In this document: positions 26,492 to 38,769 of the stretch, piece after piece
How positions within the stretch are numbered: the stretch's first letter is position 1
Layout of the letters: every line of letters begins with the position of its first letter
NCBI RefSeq assembly: GCF_001096185.1
Contig: NZ_CRPU01000002.1
Span: 124,001-188,000, forward strand
Length of the DNA: 64,000 nucleotides
Source of the DNA: Streptococcus pneumoniae
GTDB taxonomy: Bacteria; Bacillota; Bacilli; Lactobacillales; Streptococcaceae
Direction: 5' to 3'
The notes under the pieces: model-generated
What the model saw: only the letters and a program-made list of their open reading frames with translations
Database searches by the model: none
Told to the model about the DNA's origin: nothing
Program-made: the position numbers and the translations under genes

Positions 26492-27523
26492 ATGGTATTT
26501 ACAGCAAAAAGTCCTAAAATCAATATTGAAGAAGTTCGTGCCTTGTCAAAATTAGAAGGCCAAGCTTTGGAGAGAAAATCACAGCGCGATCAAGAGCTAG
26601 AAGCCATTATACGTGGAGAAGACCAGCGAATTCTCTTGGTAATCGGGCCATGCTCATCTGATAATGAAGAAGCTGTCCTTGAATACGCTAAGCGTTTGGC
26701 AGTCCTACAAGAAGAAGTAGCAGACCGTATCTTTATGGTTATGCGTGTTTATACAGCCAAACCCCGTACCAACGGAGATGGCTACAAGGGCTTGATTCAT
26801 CAGCCTAACGCAACAGAAGCCCCTAGTCTTATCAATGGAATCAAAGCCGTGCGCCATCTTCATTATCGTGTCATCACGGAAACAGGTATGACAACAGCTG
26901 ATGAAATGCTTTATCCTGAAAATCTTCCGCTTGTAGATGATTTGATTTCTTATATGGCAGTTGGTGCCCGTTCGGTTGAAGACCAGCAACACCGCTTTGT
27001 GGCAAGTGGGGCAGGATTTTCTACTGGTTTTAAAAATCCAACCTCTGGAAATCTCAATGTTATGTTTAATGGGATTTATGCTGCTCAAAACAAACAAAGT
27101 TTCCTTTTCCTAGGAAAAGAAGTGGAAACAACTGGGAACCCGCTTTCGCACGCCATTCTTCGTGGAGCAATCAATGAGTATGGTAAGAATATTCCCAACT
27201 ACTATTATGACAATTTAATTGACACCATTGCCCAGTATGAGAAAATGGGCTTGGAAAATCCTTTTATCATCATTGATACCAATCATGACAATTCTGGTAA
27301 GCAGTATATGGAACAGATCCGAATTGTCCGCCAGACCTTGATTAACCGTGCTTGGAATGAAAAAATCAAGCAGTATGTTCGTGGTTTTATGATTGAGTCT
27401 TATCTGGAAGATGGTCGACAAAATGAGCCAGAAGTATTTGGTAAGTCTATCACAGACCCTTGCCTGGGTTGGGATAACACAGAAGCTCTTGTCAGAGAAA
27501 TTTACAAAACATTAGGAGAATAA
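26492..27523 (+). CDS. aroG: 3-deoxy-7-phosphoheptulonate (DAHP) synthase, first copy
   Basis: A 343-residue class I DAHP synthase that condenses phosphoenolpyruvate and erythrose-4-phosphate, the first step of aromatic amino acid synthesis. Typical motifs: VIGPCSSDNEEAVLEYAKRL (about 50-69), MRVYTAKPRTNGDGYKGL, ARSVEDQQHRFVASG and DTNHDNSGKQYMEQ. It is followed 1 bp later by a close paralogue. The gene symbol (aroG versus aroF) and feedback specificity cannot be told from sequence alone. Confidence 0.93.
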   Translation: MVFTAKSPKINIEEVRALSKLEGQALERKSQRDQELEAIIRGEDQRILLVIGPCSSDNEEAVLEYAKRLAVLQEEVADRIFMVMRVYTAKPRTNGDGYKGLIHQPNATEAPSLINGIKAVRHLHYRVITETGMTTADEMLYPENLPLVDDLISYMAVGARSVEDQQHRFVASGAGFSTGFKNPTSGNLNVMFNGIYAAQNKQSFLFLGKEVETTGNPLSHAILRGAINEYGKNIPNYYYDNLIDTIAQYEKMGLENPFIIIDTNHDNSGKQYMEQIRIVRQTLINRAWNEKIKQYVRGFMIESYLEDGRQNEPEVFGKSITDPCLGWDNTEALVREIYKTLGE

Positions 27524-27524
27524 G

Positions 27525-28556
27525 ATGGCATTTATTGAAAAAGGTCAAGAAATTGATATGGAAGTCATCAAGGCTGAAACCCAATTGTCTGCGGAAGCCT
27601 TGAGACTCAAGGAAAGCCGTGACAGGGAATTGGCAGACATTATTTCAGGGGAAGATGACCGTATCCTCTTGGTGATTGGTCCTTGCTCTTCTGATAATGA
27701 AGAAGCGGTCTTGGAATATGCTCGCCGTTTATCAGCCTTGCAAAAGAAGGTGGCGGACAAGATTTTCATGGTTATGCGCGTGTATACTGCTAAGCCTCGT
27801 ACCAATGGAGACGGCTATAAAGGGTTGGTTCACCAGCCAGATACTTCTAAGGCTCCAAGCCTGATTAACGGTTTGCAGGCTGTGCGCCAGTTGCACTACC
27901 GCGTGATTACAGAGACTGGCTTGACAACGGCAGATGAGATGCTTTATCCGTCAAATCTAATCTTGGTGGATGACTTGGTCAGCTATCATGCTGTTGGAGC
28001 TCGTTCTGTGGAAGACCAAGAGCACCGCTTTGTGGCTTCAGGGATTGATGCACCAGTAGGGATGAAAAATCCAACCTCAGGAAATTTGGGTGTTATGTTT
28101 AACGCCATCTATGCTGCTCAAAACAAGCAAACCTTCCTTTATCATGGGCAGGAAGTTGAGACTTCAGGTAATCCTTTGTCCCATGTTATCCTCCGTGGAG
28201 CAGTCAACGAGTATGGCAATTATATGCCGAATTACTACTATGAAAACCTACTCCAAGCCATTGAACGCTATGAAGCCATGGGACTTGAAAATCCTTTTAT
28301 CCTCATCGATACCAACCATGACAATTCAGGCAAGCAATATATGGAGCAGATTCGAATTGTTCGCCAGACCTTGCAAAATCGTGATTGGAATGAGAAAATT
28401 AAAAAGACGGTTCGAGGCTTTATGATTGAATCCTACCTAGCAGATGGTCGTCAAAACCAACCAGAAATCTTTGGTTGCTCCATTACCGATCCTTGCCTAG
28501 GTTGGGAGAACACAGAGGCCTTGGTAGAAGAAATCTATGCTACCTTGACAAAATAA
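27525..28556 (+). CDS. DAHP synthase, second copy
   Basis: A paralogue of the preceding gene, with exactly the same length (343 residues) and all the same catalytic motifs (VIGPCSSDNEEAVLEYARRL, TNGDGYKGLVHQP, HRFVASG, DTNHDNSGKQYMEQ). The N-terminal 40 residues and several surface loops differ. Tandem duplication with divergence suggests isoenzymes with different feedback control, as with AroF/AroG/AroH in enterics (inference). A hairpin separates it from acpS. Confidence 0.93.
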   Translation: MAFIEKGQEIDMEVIKAETQLSAEALRLKESRDRELADIISGEDDRILLVIGPCSSDNEEAVLEYARRLSALQKKVADKIFMVMRVYTAKPRTNGDGYKGLVHQPDTSKAPSLINGLQAVRQLHYRVITETGLTTADEMLYPSNLILVDDLVSYHAVGARSVEDQEHRFVASGIDAPVGMKNPTSGNLGVMFNAIYAAQNKQTFLYHGQEVETSGNPLSHVILRGAVNEYGNYMPNYYYENLLQAIERYEAMGLENPFILIDTNHDNSGKQYMEQIRIVRQTLQNRDWNEKIKKTVRGFMIESYLADGRQNQPEIFGCSITDPCLGWENTEALVEEIYATLTK

Positions 28557-28567
28557 GTGAAAAGGAT

Positions 28568-28594
28568 GGAGTTGGGGGAATCTCAACTCCTTTT
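28568..28594 (+). terminator. Weak hairpin between DAHP synthase and acpS
   Basis: GGAGTTG/CAACTCC with a 9-nt loop and only four T. It occupies the position where an acpS ribosome site would be, so it may tune acpS translation or partly stop transcription. Confidence 0.55.
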
Positions 28595-28601
28595 GATGAG
28601 A

Positions 28602-28964
28602 ATGATAGTTGGACACGGAATTGACATCGAAGAATTGGCTTCGATAGAAAGCGCAGTTACACGACATGAAGGCTTTGCTAAGCGCGTGCTGACCGCTCAG
28701 GAAATGGAGCGCTTCACCAGTCTTAAAGGGCGCAGACAGATTGAATATTTGGCTGGTCGTTGGTCGGCTAAGGAGGCCTTTTCCAAGGCCATGGGAACGG
28801 GCATTGGTAAGCTCGGTTTTCAGGATTTGGAAGTCTTGAACAATGAACGCGGGGCGCCTTATTTTAGTCAGGCACCATTTTCAGGAAAGATTTGGCTGTC
28901 TATCAGCCATACCGATCAGTTTGTGACAGCCAGTGTCATTTTGGAGGAAAATCATGAAAGCTAG
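28602..28964 (+). CDS. acpS: Holo-[acyl-carrier-protein] synthase
   Basis: A 120-residue phosphopantetheinyl transferase that activates acyl carrier protein with CoA. It has the AcpS motifs [12 protein letters not shown] (Mg-binding Asp 8) and [18 protein letters not shown] (Glu about 58), with [15 protein letters not shown] near the end. The start giving MIVGHGID was chosen because it matches the family N-terminus; the frame is open upstream. The stop overlaps the alr start by 11 bp. Confidence 0.94.
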   Translation: MIVGHGIDIEELASIESAVTRHEGFAKRVLTAQEMERFTSLKGRRQIEYLAGRWSAKEAFSKAMGTGIGKLGFQDLEVLNNERGAPYFSQAPFSGKIWLSISHTDQFVTASVILEENHES

Positions 28965-30057
28965 TCCACATAGACCAACCAAGGCTCTGATTCATCTGGG
29001 AGCTATTCGACAAAATATTCAGCAAATGGGGGCTCATATCCCTCAAGGAACGCTCAAGTGGGCAGTGGTCAAGGCTAATGCCTATGGGCATGGGGCTGTT
29101 GCCGTTGCCAAGGCGATTCAGGATGATGTTGATGGTTTTTGCGTTTCCAATATTGATGAAGCCATTGAACTCAGACAAGCTGGACTCAGCAAGAAAATCC
29201 TTATTTTAGGAGTTTCTGAGCTAGAAGCTGTTGCTCTAGCTAAAGAATACGACATCACCTTGACAGTGGCCGGACTGGAGTGGCTTCAAGCACTCTTAGA
29301 TAAGGAAGCGGACCTAACTGGATTGACACTCCACCTTAAGATTGACTCAGGAATGGGACGGATTGGTTTTCGAGAGGCCGGTGAGGCTGAGCAGGCTCAA
29401 GTTTTGCTCCAACAACACGGTGCTCGTGTTGAAGGAATTTTTACCCACTTTGCTACTGCAGATGAAGAATCAGATGCCTACTTTAATAGTCAGTTAGAAC
29501 GATTTAAAGCTATTTTGGCCAGTATGAAAGGTCTTCCAGAGCTGGTTCATGCCAGCAATTCGGCAACGACCCTCTGGCATGCAGAGACTATTTTTAATGC
29601 AGTGCGTATGGGAGACGCCATGTATGGCCTGAATCCAAGTGGAGAGGTCTTGGACTTGCCCTATGACTTGAAACCAGCCTTGACCTTGGAGTCTGCTTTA
29701 GTTCATGTTAAGACAGTTCCAGCTGGAGCTTGCATGGGCTATGGAGCTACTTATCAGGCGGATAGCGAGCAAGTCATCGCGACCGTGCCAATCGGCTATG
29801 CGGATGGTTGGACACGTGACATGCAGAATTTCTCCGTCTTGGTAGATGGGCAAGCTTGCCCAATTGTTGGACGAGTTTCTATGGACCAAATCACTATTCG
29901 TCTGCCTAAGCTTTATCCCTTAGGAACCAAAGTCACCCTCATTGGTTCTAATGGGGGCAAGGAGATCACAGCTACTCAGGTAGCGACCTACCGTGGGACC
30001 ATTAACTATGAGGTAGTTTGTCTCCTCAGCGACCGCATTCCGAGAGAATATTATTAG
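28954..30057 (+). CDS. alr: Alanine racemase
   Basis: A 367-residue PLP enzyme that makes D-alanine for the cell wall. The PLP lysine lies in [18 protein letters not shown] (about residue 40), the catalytic Tyr in [13 protein letters not shown] (about 264), and IGYADGW plus GRVSMDQI are family blocks. The ATG at 28954 follows GGAGG. Upstream acpS and downstream recG are co-oriented. The product feeds Ddl, encoded at 61.8 kb. Confidence 0.96.
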   Translation: MKASPHRPTKALIHLGAIRQNIQQMGAHIPQGTLKWAVVKANAYGHGAVAVAKAIQDDVDGFCVSNIDEAIELRQAGLSKKILILGVSELEAVALAKEYDITLTVAGLEWLQALLDKEADLTGLTLHLKIDSGMGRIGFREAGEAEQAQVLLQQHGARVEGIFTHFATADEESDAYFNSQLERFKAILASMKGLPELVHASNSATTLWHAETIFNAVRMGDAMYGLNPSGEVLDLPYDLKPALTLESALVHVKTVPAGACMGYGATYQADSEQVIATVPIGYADGWTRDMQNFSVLVDGQACPIVGRVSMDQITIRLPKLYPLGTKVTLIGSNGGKEITATQVATYRGTINYEVVCLLSDRIPREYY

Positions 30058-30075
30058 AAAAGAAAGGAGTGGAGC

Positions 30076-32091
30076 ATGAATCTACATCAACCCTTGCATG
30101 TCTTACCTGGTGTGGGACCAAAGTCAGCAGAAAAATACGCTAAACTAGGAATTGAAAACTTGCAAGACCTCTTGCTCTACTTTCCTTTCCGTTACGAAGA
30201 TTTTAAGACCAAGCAGGTGCTGGAACTGGAAGACGGTGAAAAGGCAGTCCTATCTGGTCAAGTCGTGACTCCTGCCAGTGTCCAGTATTATGGTTTCAAG
30301 CGCAATCGCCTGCGCTTTAGCCTCAAACAGGGAGAAGTTGTTTTTGCGGTGAATTTCTTTAATCAGCCCTATCTGGCTGATAAGATAGAGTTGGGAGCAA
30401 CCCTTGCTGTTTTTGGAAAAGGGGACCGTGCCAAGGCTAGTCTGACTGGGATGAAGGTCCTGGCTCAGGTGGAAGATGACCTCCAACCTGTCTATCGCTT
30501 GGCTCAGGGAATCAGTCAGGCAAGTCTGGTCAAGGTCATCAAGACGGCTTTTGATCAGGGACTGGACCTCTTGATTGAGGAAAATCTTCCCCAGTCTTTG
30601 CTGGACAAATACAAACTCATGTCCCGTTGTCAGGCTGTTCGTGCCATGCATTTCCCCAAGGATTTGCCAGAATACAAGCAGGCCCTTCGCCGTATCAAGT
30701 TTGAGGAACTCTTTTATTTCCAAATGCAATTGCAGACGCTCAAGTCTGAAAACAGAGTTCAGGGAAGTGGTCTGGTTCTGAATTGGTCTCAGGAAAAAGT
30801 GATAGCTGTCAAAGAAAGCTTGCCTTTTGCCCTGACCCCAGCTCAAGAAAAAAGTTTGCAGGAAATTTTAACCGATATGAATTCGGACCACCACATGAAT
30901 CGTCTCCTGCAAGGGGATGTGGGGAGCGGAAAAACGGTAGTCGCTGGTTTGGCTATGTTTGCGGCAGTGACGGCTGGCTACCAAGCAGCCCTCATGGTAC
31001 CGACAGAAATCCTTGCAGAGCAACACTTTGAGAGTTTACAGAACCTTTTTCCCGACTTGAAACTGGCTCTTTTGACAGGTTCCTTGAAAGCTGCAGAAAA
31101 GAGAGAAGTCTTGGAGACCATTGCCAAGGGTGAGGCTGATTTGATTATCGGAACTCATGCTCTGATACAAGATGGGGTGGATTATGCTCGTCTTGGTTTG
31201 ATTATTATCGATGAGCAGCACCGTTTTGGTGTGGGGCAAAGGCGCGTTCTGAGAGAAAAAGGCGACAATCCAGATGTTCTCATGATGACGGCGACTCCCA
31301 TTCCACGGACGTTGGCTATCACAGCCTTCGGAGATATGGATGTTTCCATTATTGACCAGATGCCAGCAGGGCGGAAGCCTATTGTGACACGCTGGATCAA
31401 GCATGAGCAACTGCCTCAGGTCTTGACTTGGTTAGAGGGGGAAATCCAAAAAGGTTCGCAATCCTATGTCATCTCCCCTTTGATTGAAGAATCAGAAGCT
31501 CTGGATTTGAAAAATGCCATTGCCTTATCTGAGGAGTTGACGGCTCATTTTGCAGGTAAGGCAGAAGTGGCTCTTCTACATGGTAAGATGAAGAGTGACG
31601 AAAAAGACCAGATTATGCAGGATTTCAAAGAGAGAAAAACAGATATTCTGGTTTCGACGACGGTTATCGAGGTCGGGGTTAACGTTCCCAATGCGACTGT
31701 TATGATTATCATGGATGCTGACCGCTTCGGGCTCAGCCAGCTTCACCAGCTCAGAGGTCGTGTCGGTCGGGGGGACAAGCAGTCCTATGCTGTTCTTGTT
31801 GCCAATCCCAAGACGGATTCTGGGAAAGACCGCATGCGCATCATGACAGAAACCTCCAATGGATTTGTCCTTGCGGAGGAAGATTTGAAAATGCGGGGTT
31901 CAGGAGAGATTTTTGGAACCAGACAGTCAGGACTCCCAGAGTTCCAAGTGGCTGATATTATCGAGGATTTTCCGATTTTAGAAGAAGCCAGGAAGGTTGC
32001 TAGCTACATTAGTTCGATAGAAGCTTGGCAAGAGGATCCAGAATGGCGCCTGATTGCCCTTCATCTGGAAAAGAAAGAACATCTGGATTAA
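30076..32091 (+). CDS. recG: ATP-dependent DNA helicase RecG
   Basis: A 671-residue branch-migration helicase for stalled forks and Holliday junctions. It has an N-terminal wedge/OB domain (about 1-250), then helicase motifs: RLLQGDVGSGKTVVA (I), MVPTEILAEQH (Ia), IIIDEQHRFG (II, DEQH), MMTATPIPRTL (III), VSTTVIEVGVNVPNA and QLRGRVGRG (V-VI). Standard length. It ends the acpS-alr-recG run. Confidence 0.97.
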   Translation: MNLHQPLHVLPGVGPKSAEKYAKLGIENLQDLLLYFPFRYEDFKTKQVLELEDGEKAVLSGQVVTPASVQYYGFKRNRLRFSLKQGEVVFAVNFFNQPYLADKIELGATLAVFGKGDRAKASLTGMKVLAQVEDDLQPVYRLAQGISQASLVKVIKTAFDQGLDLLIEENLPQSLLDKYKLMSRCQAVRAMHFPKDLPEYKQALRRIKFEELFYFQMQLQTLKSENRVQGSGLVLNWSQEKVIAVKESLPFALTPAQEKSLQEILTDMNSDHHMNRLLQGDVGSGKTVVAGLAMFAAVTAGYQAALMVPTEILAEQHFESLQNLFPDLKLALLTGSLKAAEKREVLETIAKGEADLIIGTHALIQDGVDYARLGLIIIDEQHRFGVGQRRVLREKGDNPDVLMMTATPIPRTLAITAFGDMDVSIIDQMPAGRKPIVTRWIKHEQLPQVLTWLEGEIQKGSQSYVISPLIEESEALDLKNAIALSEELTAHFAGKAEVALLHGKMKSDEKDQIMQDFKERKTDILVSTTVIEVGVNVPNATVMIIMDADRFGLSQLHQLRGRVGRGDKQSYAVLVANPKTDSGKDRMRIMTETSNGFVLAEEDLKMRGSGEIFGTRQSGLPEFQVADIIEDFPILEEARKVASYISSIEAWQEDPEWRLIALHLEKKEHLD

Positions 32092-32411
32092 GCTTTCTCT
32101 AAGGAAAACTTAAGCTAGCTTTCAGGTTTGGCCCTTATACTAGAGTCATCAAAAAGAAACGAGGACTCTCACATGACAGTAACGATTAAAGTAAATTACC
32201 AAACCACTTTCCAAAAGAAAGAAGCAACAAAATAAGATTGAACAGGAGAAAAAGGGCAGAAATGCTCTTTTTTTGTTTCTAAAACTACTTTCAGCCCATT
32301 ATCCTAAAAGTAAAGAATCTAAATTCACTTTCTATTTACCCTTCTTTCTTGCATTGCTTCCCTAGATATGCTACAGTTGTGGTAGCGATTACAAAACAAA
32401 AGGAGTATATT
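32092..32411. other. recG-axe intergenic region
   Basis: 320 bp. It holds a 20-codon ORF at 32173, a weak terminator GGGCA-GAAA-TGCTC-T7 (about 32256-32276), and the box TAAAACTACTTTCA at 32280-32293, which resembles the upstream box of the nan promoters. An extended -10 TGCTACAGT (32369-32377) with TTGCAT 17 bp upstream could serve axe. Confidence 0.5.
32173..32235 (+). CDS. 20-residue ORF, possible leader or remnant
   Basis: Starts MTVTIKVNYQTT and ends KKEATK. It has an upstream GAGGA site (32161-32165) and a TATACT box (32136-32141). The reading is too short to assign. It could be the head of a lost gene kept with its promoter and ribosome site, or a small peptide. Confidence 0.35.
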   Translation: MTVTIKVNYQTTFQKKEATK

Positions 32412-33392
32412 ATGAAAAATCCAGCTTTGTTAGAAGAAATGAAGACCTATCTAGGAAGGGACGAGGTTCCAGAAGACTTTGATGCTTTCTGGGATGAGGA
32501 AGTGAAAAAAGTTTCCAATCTTCCAGCCTATCAGTTGGAGGAAAGAGATTTCCACATTCTTCAAGTCAAGTGCTATGAATTAACCTTTAAAGGAACCAAT
32601 GAAGGTAAGGTCTATGCACGCGTCGTCCTTCCAAAGAGTGAGGATAAAGTTCCAATGATTTTCCATTTCCATGGTTATATGGGACGTGGCTGGGACTGGG
32701 CCGACATGCTAGCCTTCACCGTGGCTGGTTACGGTGTTGTTTCCATGGATGTTCGAGGCCAGTCGGGCTATTCACAAGACGGTTTGCGCTCTCCACTAGG
32801 AAATACGGTCAAGGGGCATATCATCCGTGGTGCTGTGGAAGGTCGGGAGCACCTCTTTTATAAGGATGTTTATCTGGATATTTACCAGTTGGTTGAAATT
32901 ATTGCCAGTCTGCCTCAGGTGGATGAAAAGCGACTTTCTAGCTATGGTGCTTCTCAAGGTGGTGCTCTAGCCTTGGTTGCGGCAGCGCTCAATCCTCGAA
33001 TTCAGAAAACAGTTGCCATCTATCCCTTCTTGTCAGACTTTAGACGAGTGCTTGAAATTGGCAATACCAGTGAGGCTTACGACGAACTGTTCCGTTATTT
33101 CAAGTTCCACGATCCTTTTCATGAAACTGAGGAGGAAATCATGGCGACCCTGGCCTATATCGATGTGAAAAATCTTGCCCATCGTATCAAGGGTGAGGTC
33201 AAGATGATTACGGGCTTGGACGACGATGTTTGCTATCCTATAACCCAGTTTGCGATTTATAATCGTCTGACCTGCGATAAGGCCTATCGTATCATGCCAG
33301 AGTATGCCCACGAAGCCATGAATGTATTTGTCAATGACCAAGTCTATAATTGGCTCTGTGGTAGTGATATTTCTTTTAAATATCTAAAATAA
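32412..33392 (+). CDS. axe: Acetylesterase, CE7 family (acetyl xylan esterase-like)
   Basis: A 326-residue alpha/beta hydrolase. The oxyanion region is IFHFHGYMGRGWDW, the nucleophile Ser lies in SYGASQGGALALVAA (about 182), the Asp in TGLDDDVCYP (about 276) and the His in YAHEAMNVF (about 305). CE7 enzymes remove acetyl groups from sugars. In pneumococci the orthologous gene next to nanA has been linked to de-O-acetylation of sialic acid before neuraminidase action (from memory). The start follows AGGAG. No signal peptide, so it acts inside the cell or leaves by lysis. Confidence 0.88.
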   Translation: MKNPALLEEMKTYLGRDEVPEDFDAFWDEEVKKVSNLPAYQLEERDFHILQVKCYELTFKGTNEGKVYARVVLPKSEDKVPMIFHFHGYMGRGWDWADMLAFTVAGYGVVSMDVRGQSGYSQDGLRSPLGNTVKGHIIRGAVEGREHLFYKDVYLDIYQLVEIIASLPQVDEKRLSSYGASQGGALALVAAALNPRIQKTVAIYPFLSDFRRVLEIGNTSEAYDELFRYFKFHDPFHETEEEIMATLAYIDVKNLAHRIKGEVKMITGLDDDVCYPITQFAIYNRLTCDKAYRIMPEYAHEAMNVFVNDQVYNWLCGSDISFKYLK

Positions 33393-33400
33393 GGAGTTGA

Positions 33401-33477
33401 CTATAAACATAAAATCTTAAAAATTACAAACACGCATAGTATCAGGTGTTGAACAAGCTTGATACTATGCGTTTTAT
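33401..33477 (+). repeat. 75-bp hairpin repeat, copy 1
   Basis: Perfect 13-bp arms ACGCATAGTATCA (33432-33444) and TGATACTATGCGT (33460-33472), then TTTTAT. With its 30-bp A-rich lead it is nearly identical to 43630-43705. It lies just after axe and may act as its terminator. Confidence 0.8.
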
Positions 33478-33607
33478 CATGGAAATATTTATAGAATTTT
33501 TTGTTGCTAGCTTTGTCAAATTGCTTAAAATAATTTTTTTCAGAAAGCAAAAGCCGATACCTATCGAGTAGGGTAGTTCTTACTATCGTCAGGCTTGTCT
33601 GTAGGTG

Positions 33608-33852
33608 TTAATACTTTTCAAAAATCTCTTCAAACCAGGCCATCTTCGGCTTGCCGTAGGTATGGTTACTGACTTCGTCAGTTCTATCCACAACCTCAAA
33701 ACAGTGTTTTGAGCTGACTTCGTCAGTTCTATCTGCCACCTCAAAACGGTGTTTTGAGCTGACTTCGTCAGTTTCATATACAGCCTCAAAACGGTGTTTT
33801 GAGCAGGCTACGGCTAGCTTCTTAGTTTGGTCTTTGATTTTCATTGAGTATA
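33608..33852. repeat. BOX element, A-B-B-B-C
   Basis: BoxA (ATCTCTTCAAACCA), then three boxB units with CAAAACAGTGTTTTGAG or CAAAACGGTGTTTTGAG cores joined by CTGACTTCGTCAGTT, then boxC ending TTGATTTTCATTGAGTAT. Confidence 0.93.
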
Positions 33853-33900
33853 AAAACAGATGAGTCTCTGTTTTCTTTTTATGAACTATAAATGTTCAGC

Positions 33901-34000
33901 TGAAACTACTTTCAAGGACATTATTATATAAAAGAGTTTCTTGAAACTAAAATCTATTATACTACACTGTATTGAAAGCGTTTTAGAAATGAGGTATAAT
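33901..34000 (+). promoter_or_regulatory. nan promoter 1 (34138 ORF - nanA)
   Basis: Upstream box TGAAACTACTTTCA (33901-33914), second box TTGAAACTAAAATCTA (33941-33956), -35 TTGAAA (33972-33977), 17-bp spacer and -10 TATAAT (33995-34000). A cre-like TGAAAGCGTTTTA overlaps the -35. The boxes recur with the same phasing before three other nan transcripts. Likely controlled by NanR (activator, by analogy) and CcpA. Confidence 0.8.
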
Positions 34001-34137
34001 AAATTTGCTAACACTTATAAAAAGTGATAGAATCTTATCTTTATGTATATTTAAAGATAGATTGCTGTAAAAATAGTAGCAGCTATGCGAAATGACAGAT
34101 AGAGAGAAGGGATTGAAGCTTAGAAAAGGGGAATAAT

Positions 34138-34365
34138 ATGATATTTAAAGCATTCAAGACAAAAAAGCAGAGAAAAAGACAAGTTGAACTACTTTTGACA
34201 GTTTTTTTCGACAGTTTTCTGATTGATTTATTTCTTCACTTATTTGGGATTGTTCCCTTTAAGTTGGATAAGATTCTGATTGTGAGCTTGATTATATTTC
34301 CCATTATTTCTACAAGTATTTATGCTTATGAAAAGCTATTTGAAAAAGTGTTCGATAAGGATTGA
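34138..34365 (+). CDS. Small hypothetical membrane protein upstream of nanA
   Basis: A 75-residue protein: basic N-terminus (KTKKQRKRQ), then two hydrophobic segments (about 18-38 and 45-63). Unrecognised. A GGGGAATAAT site precedes the ATG. It is the first gene after nan promoter 1 and so probably co-transcribed with nanA. Confidence 0.65.
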   Translation: MIFKAFKTKKQRKRQVELLLTVFFDSFLIDLFLHLFGIVPFKLDKILIVSLIIFPIISTSIYAYEKLFEKVFDKD

Positions 34366-34529
34366 GCAGGAAGTATAGTGTAAATAGCATAAGCTGATGT
34401 CCAATAATTTGCTTATAAAGAGATATTTTAGTTTAATCGCAGCGGTGTCCTGGTAGATAAACTAGATTGGCAGGAGTCTGATTGGAGAAAGGAGAGGGGA
34501 AATTGACACCGATTTGAGATAGTTTGTTT

Positions 34530-34556
34530 AGTTCATTTTTGTCATTTAAATGAACT
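34530..34556. promoter_or_regulatory. Inverted repeat before nanA
   Basis: AGTTCATTT/AAATGAACT with a 9-nt loop, about 100 bp before the nanA start, no T-run. It could be an operator or a 5' UTR structure. Confidence 0.4.
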
Positions 34557-34607
34557 GTAGTAAAAGAAAGTTAAGAAAAGACAAACTAAGTGTATTTTCT
34601 GGAGTAA

Positions 34608-37976
<3,369 letters not shown>

Positions 37977-38190
37977 AACCTTGGATGTTGATGAATAACT
38001 GAGACACGTTTTGTCCGTCATAGAGATTAAAAGTTTATTTAGATAGTTTTCGTAGAAATTTCTACTTTAAGAAAAAATCAATTTAGATGAGCTCTTATTG
38101 CCGGGTAAAAGACTTGCTAGTCGTAAATAAACTGTATATTTCTGACTGGATACTAATAGTCGCAACTTAACAGTTCACTTTAAGTGTTAA

Positions 38191-38226
38191 AATGCATATA
38201 GCTAGTTATTGGTTATATGCGTTTTT
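38191..38226 (+). terminator. Terminator after nanA
   Basis: GCATATA/TATATGC stem with a 13-nt loop followed by GTTTTTG, 217 bp after the nanA stop. Confidence 0.65.
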
Positions 38227-38361
38227 GTTCTTGATTATTTTATTTCTTGTCTTGGAATATAGGTAAAATTATAGTAAAATAAAATTTTGTAGATCATGTT
38301 GGTAGATATACAAGAAGAGTGTATTGTTGACAGTACAGCACATAGAATCCAACATGTCCTT

Positions 38362-38685
38362 ATACTCAAACAATCAAAGAGCAAATTAGGAAATTAGCCG
38401 TAGCCTGCTCAAAACACTGTTTTGAGGTTGCAGATAGAACTGACGAAGTCAGCTCAAAACACCGTTTTGAGGTTGTAGATAAGACTGACGAAGTCAGCTC
38501 AAAGTACAGCTTTGAGGTTGTAGATGAAACTGACGAAGTCAGCTCAAAGTACAGCTTTGAGGTTGTAGATAGAACTGACGAAGTCAGCTCAAAACACCGT
38601 TTTGAGGTTGCAGATAGAACTGACGAAGTCAGTATCATATACATACGGCAAGACGAAGATGACATGGTTTGAAGAGTATGGAACA
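38362..38685. repeat. Long BOX element, C-B5-A
   Basis: Five boxB units with cores such as CAAAACACCGTTTTGAGGTTG-like and CAAAGTACAGCTTTGAGG are joined by GAACTGACGAAGTCAGCT-type links. It ends GACATGGTTTGAAGAGTAT. Compensating base changes (AACACCGTT versus AGTACAGCT) keep each stem paired, which argues for selection on RNA structure or recent copying of a paired unit. Confidence 0.92.
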
Positions 38686-38769
38686 ATCGTAACTTATTTG
38701 AAGATTTTAAAAGATTGTAAGCTATTATATCTGGATAAATAAGTATTAGAAACTAAAGTGAGGAAAAAG

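Larger units (their letters stand above)
33393..34137. other. axe-nan intergenic region
   Basis: 745 bp without a gene. It contains the hairpin repeat, a long BOX (33608-33852) and the nan promoter (33901-34000). Short reading frames seen in it are products of the BOX repeat. Confidence 0.8.
37977..38769. other. nanA to trypsin-like gene intergenic region
   Basis: 793 bp with a palindrome GTAGAAATTTCTAC (about 38052-38065), a terminator (38191-38226) and a five-unit BOX (38362-38685). The BOX generates a spurious open frame on the minus strand. No gene seen. Confidence 0.7.

Noticed and set aside
28557-28601. GTG at 28557 as acpS start
   Set aside because: It would add 15 residues not found at the family N-terminus and would place the hairpin inside the coding sequence.
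33589-33844. Two minus-strand ORFs of 66 and 78 codons with repeated TDEVSSKH-like motifs
   Set aside because: They are translations of tandem boxB units in a BOX element, not genes.
38366-38686. Minus-strand ORF of 106 codons with ELTSSVLSTTSK repeats
   Set aside because: Again a BOX translation; the periodic sequence follows the boxB period.
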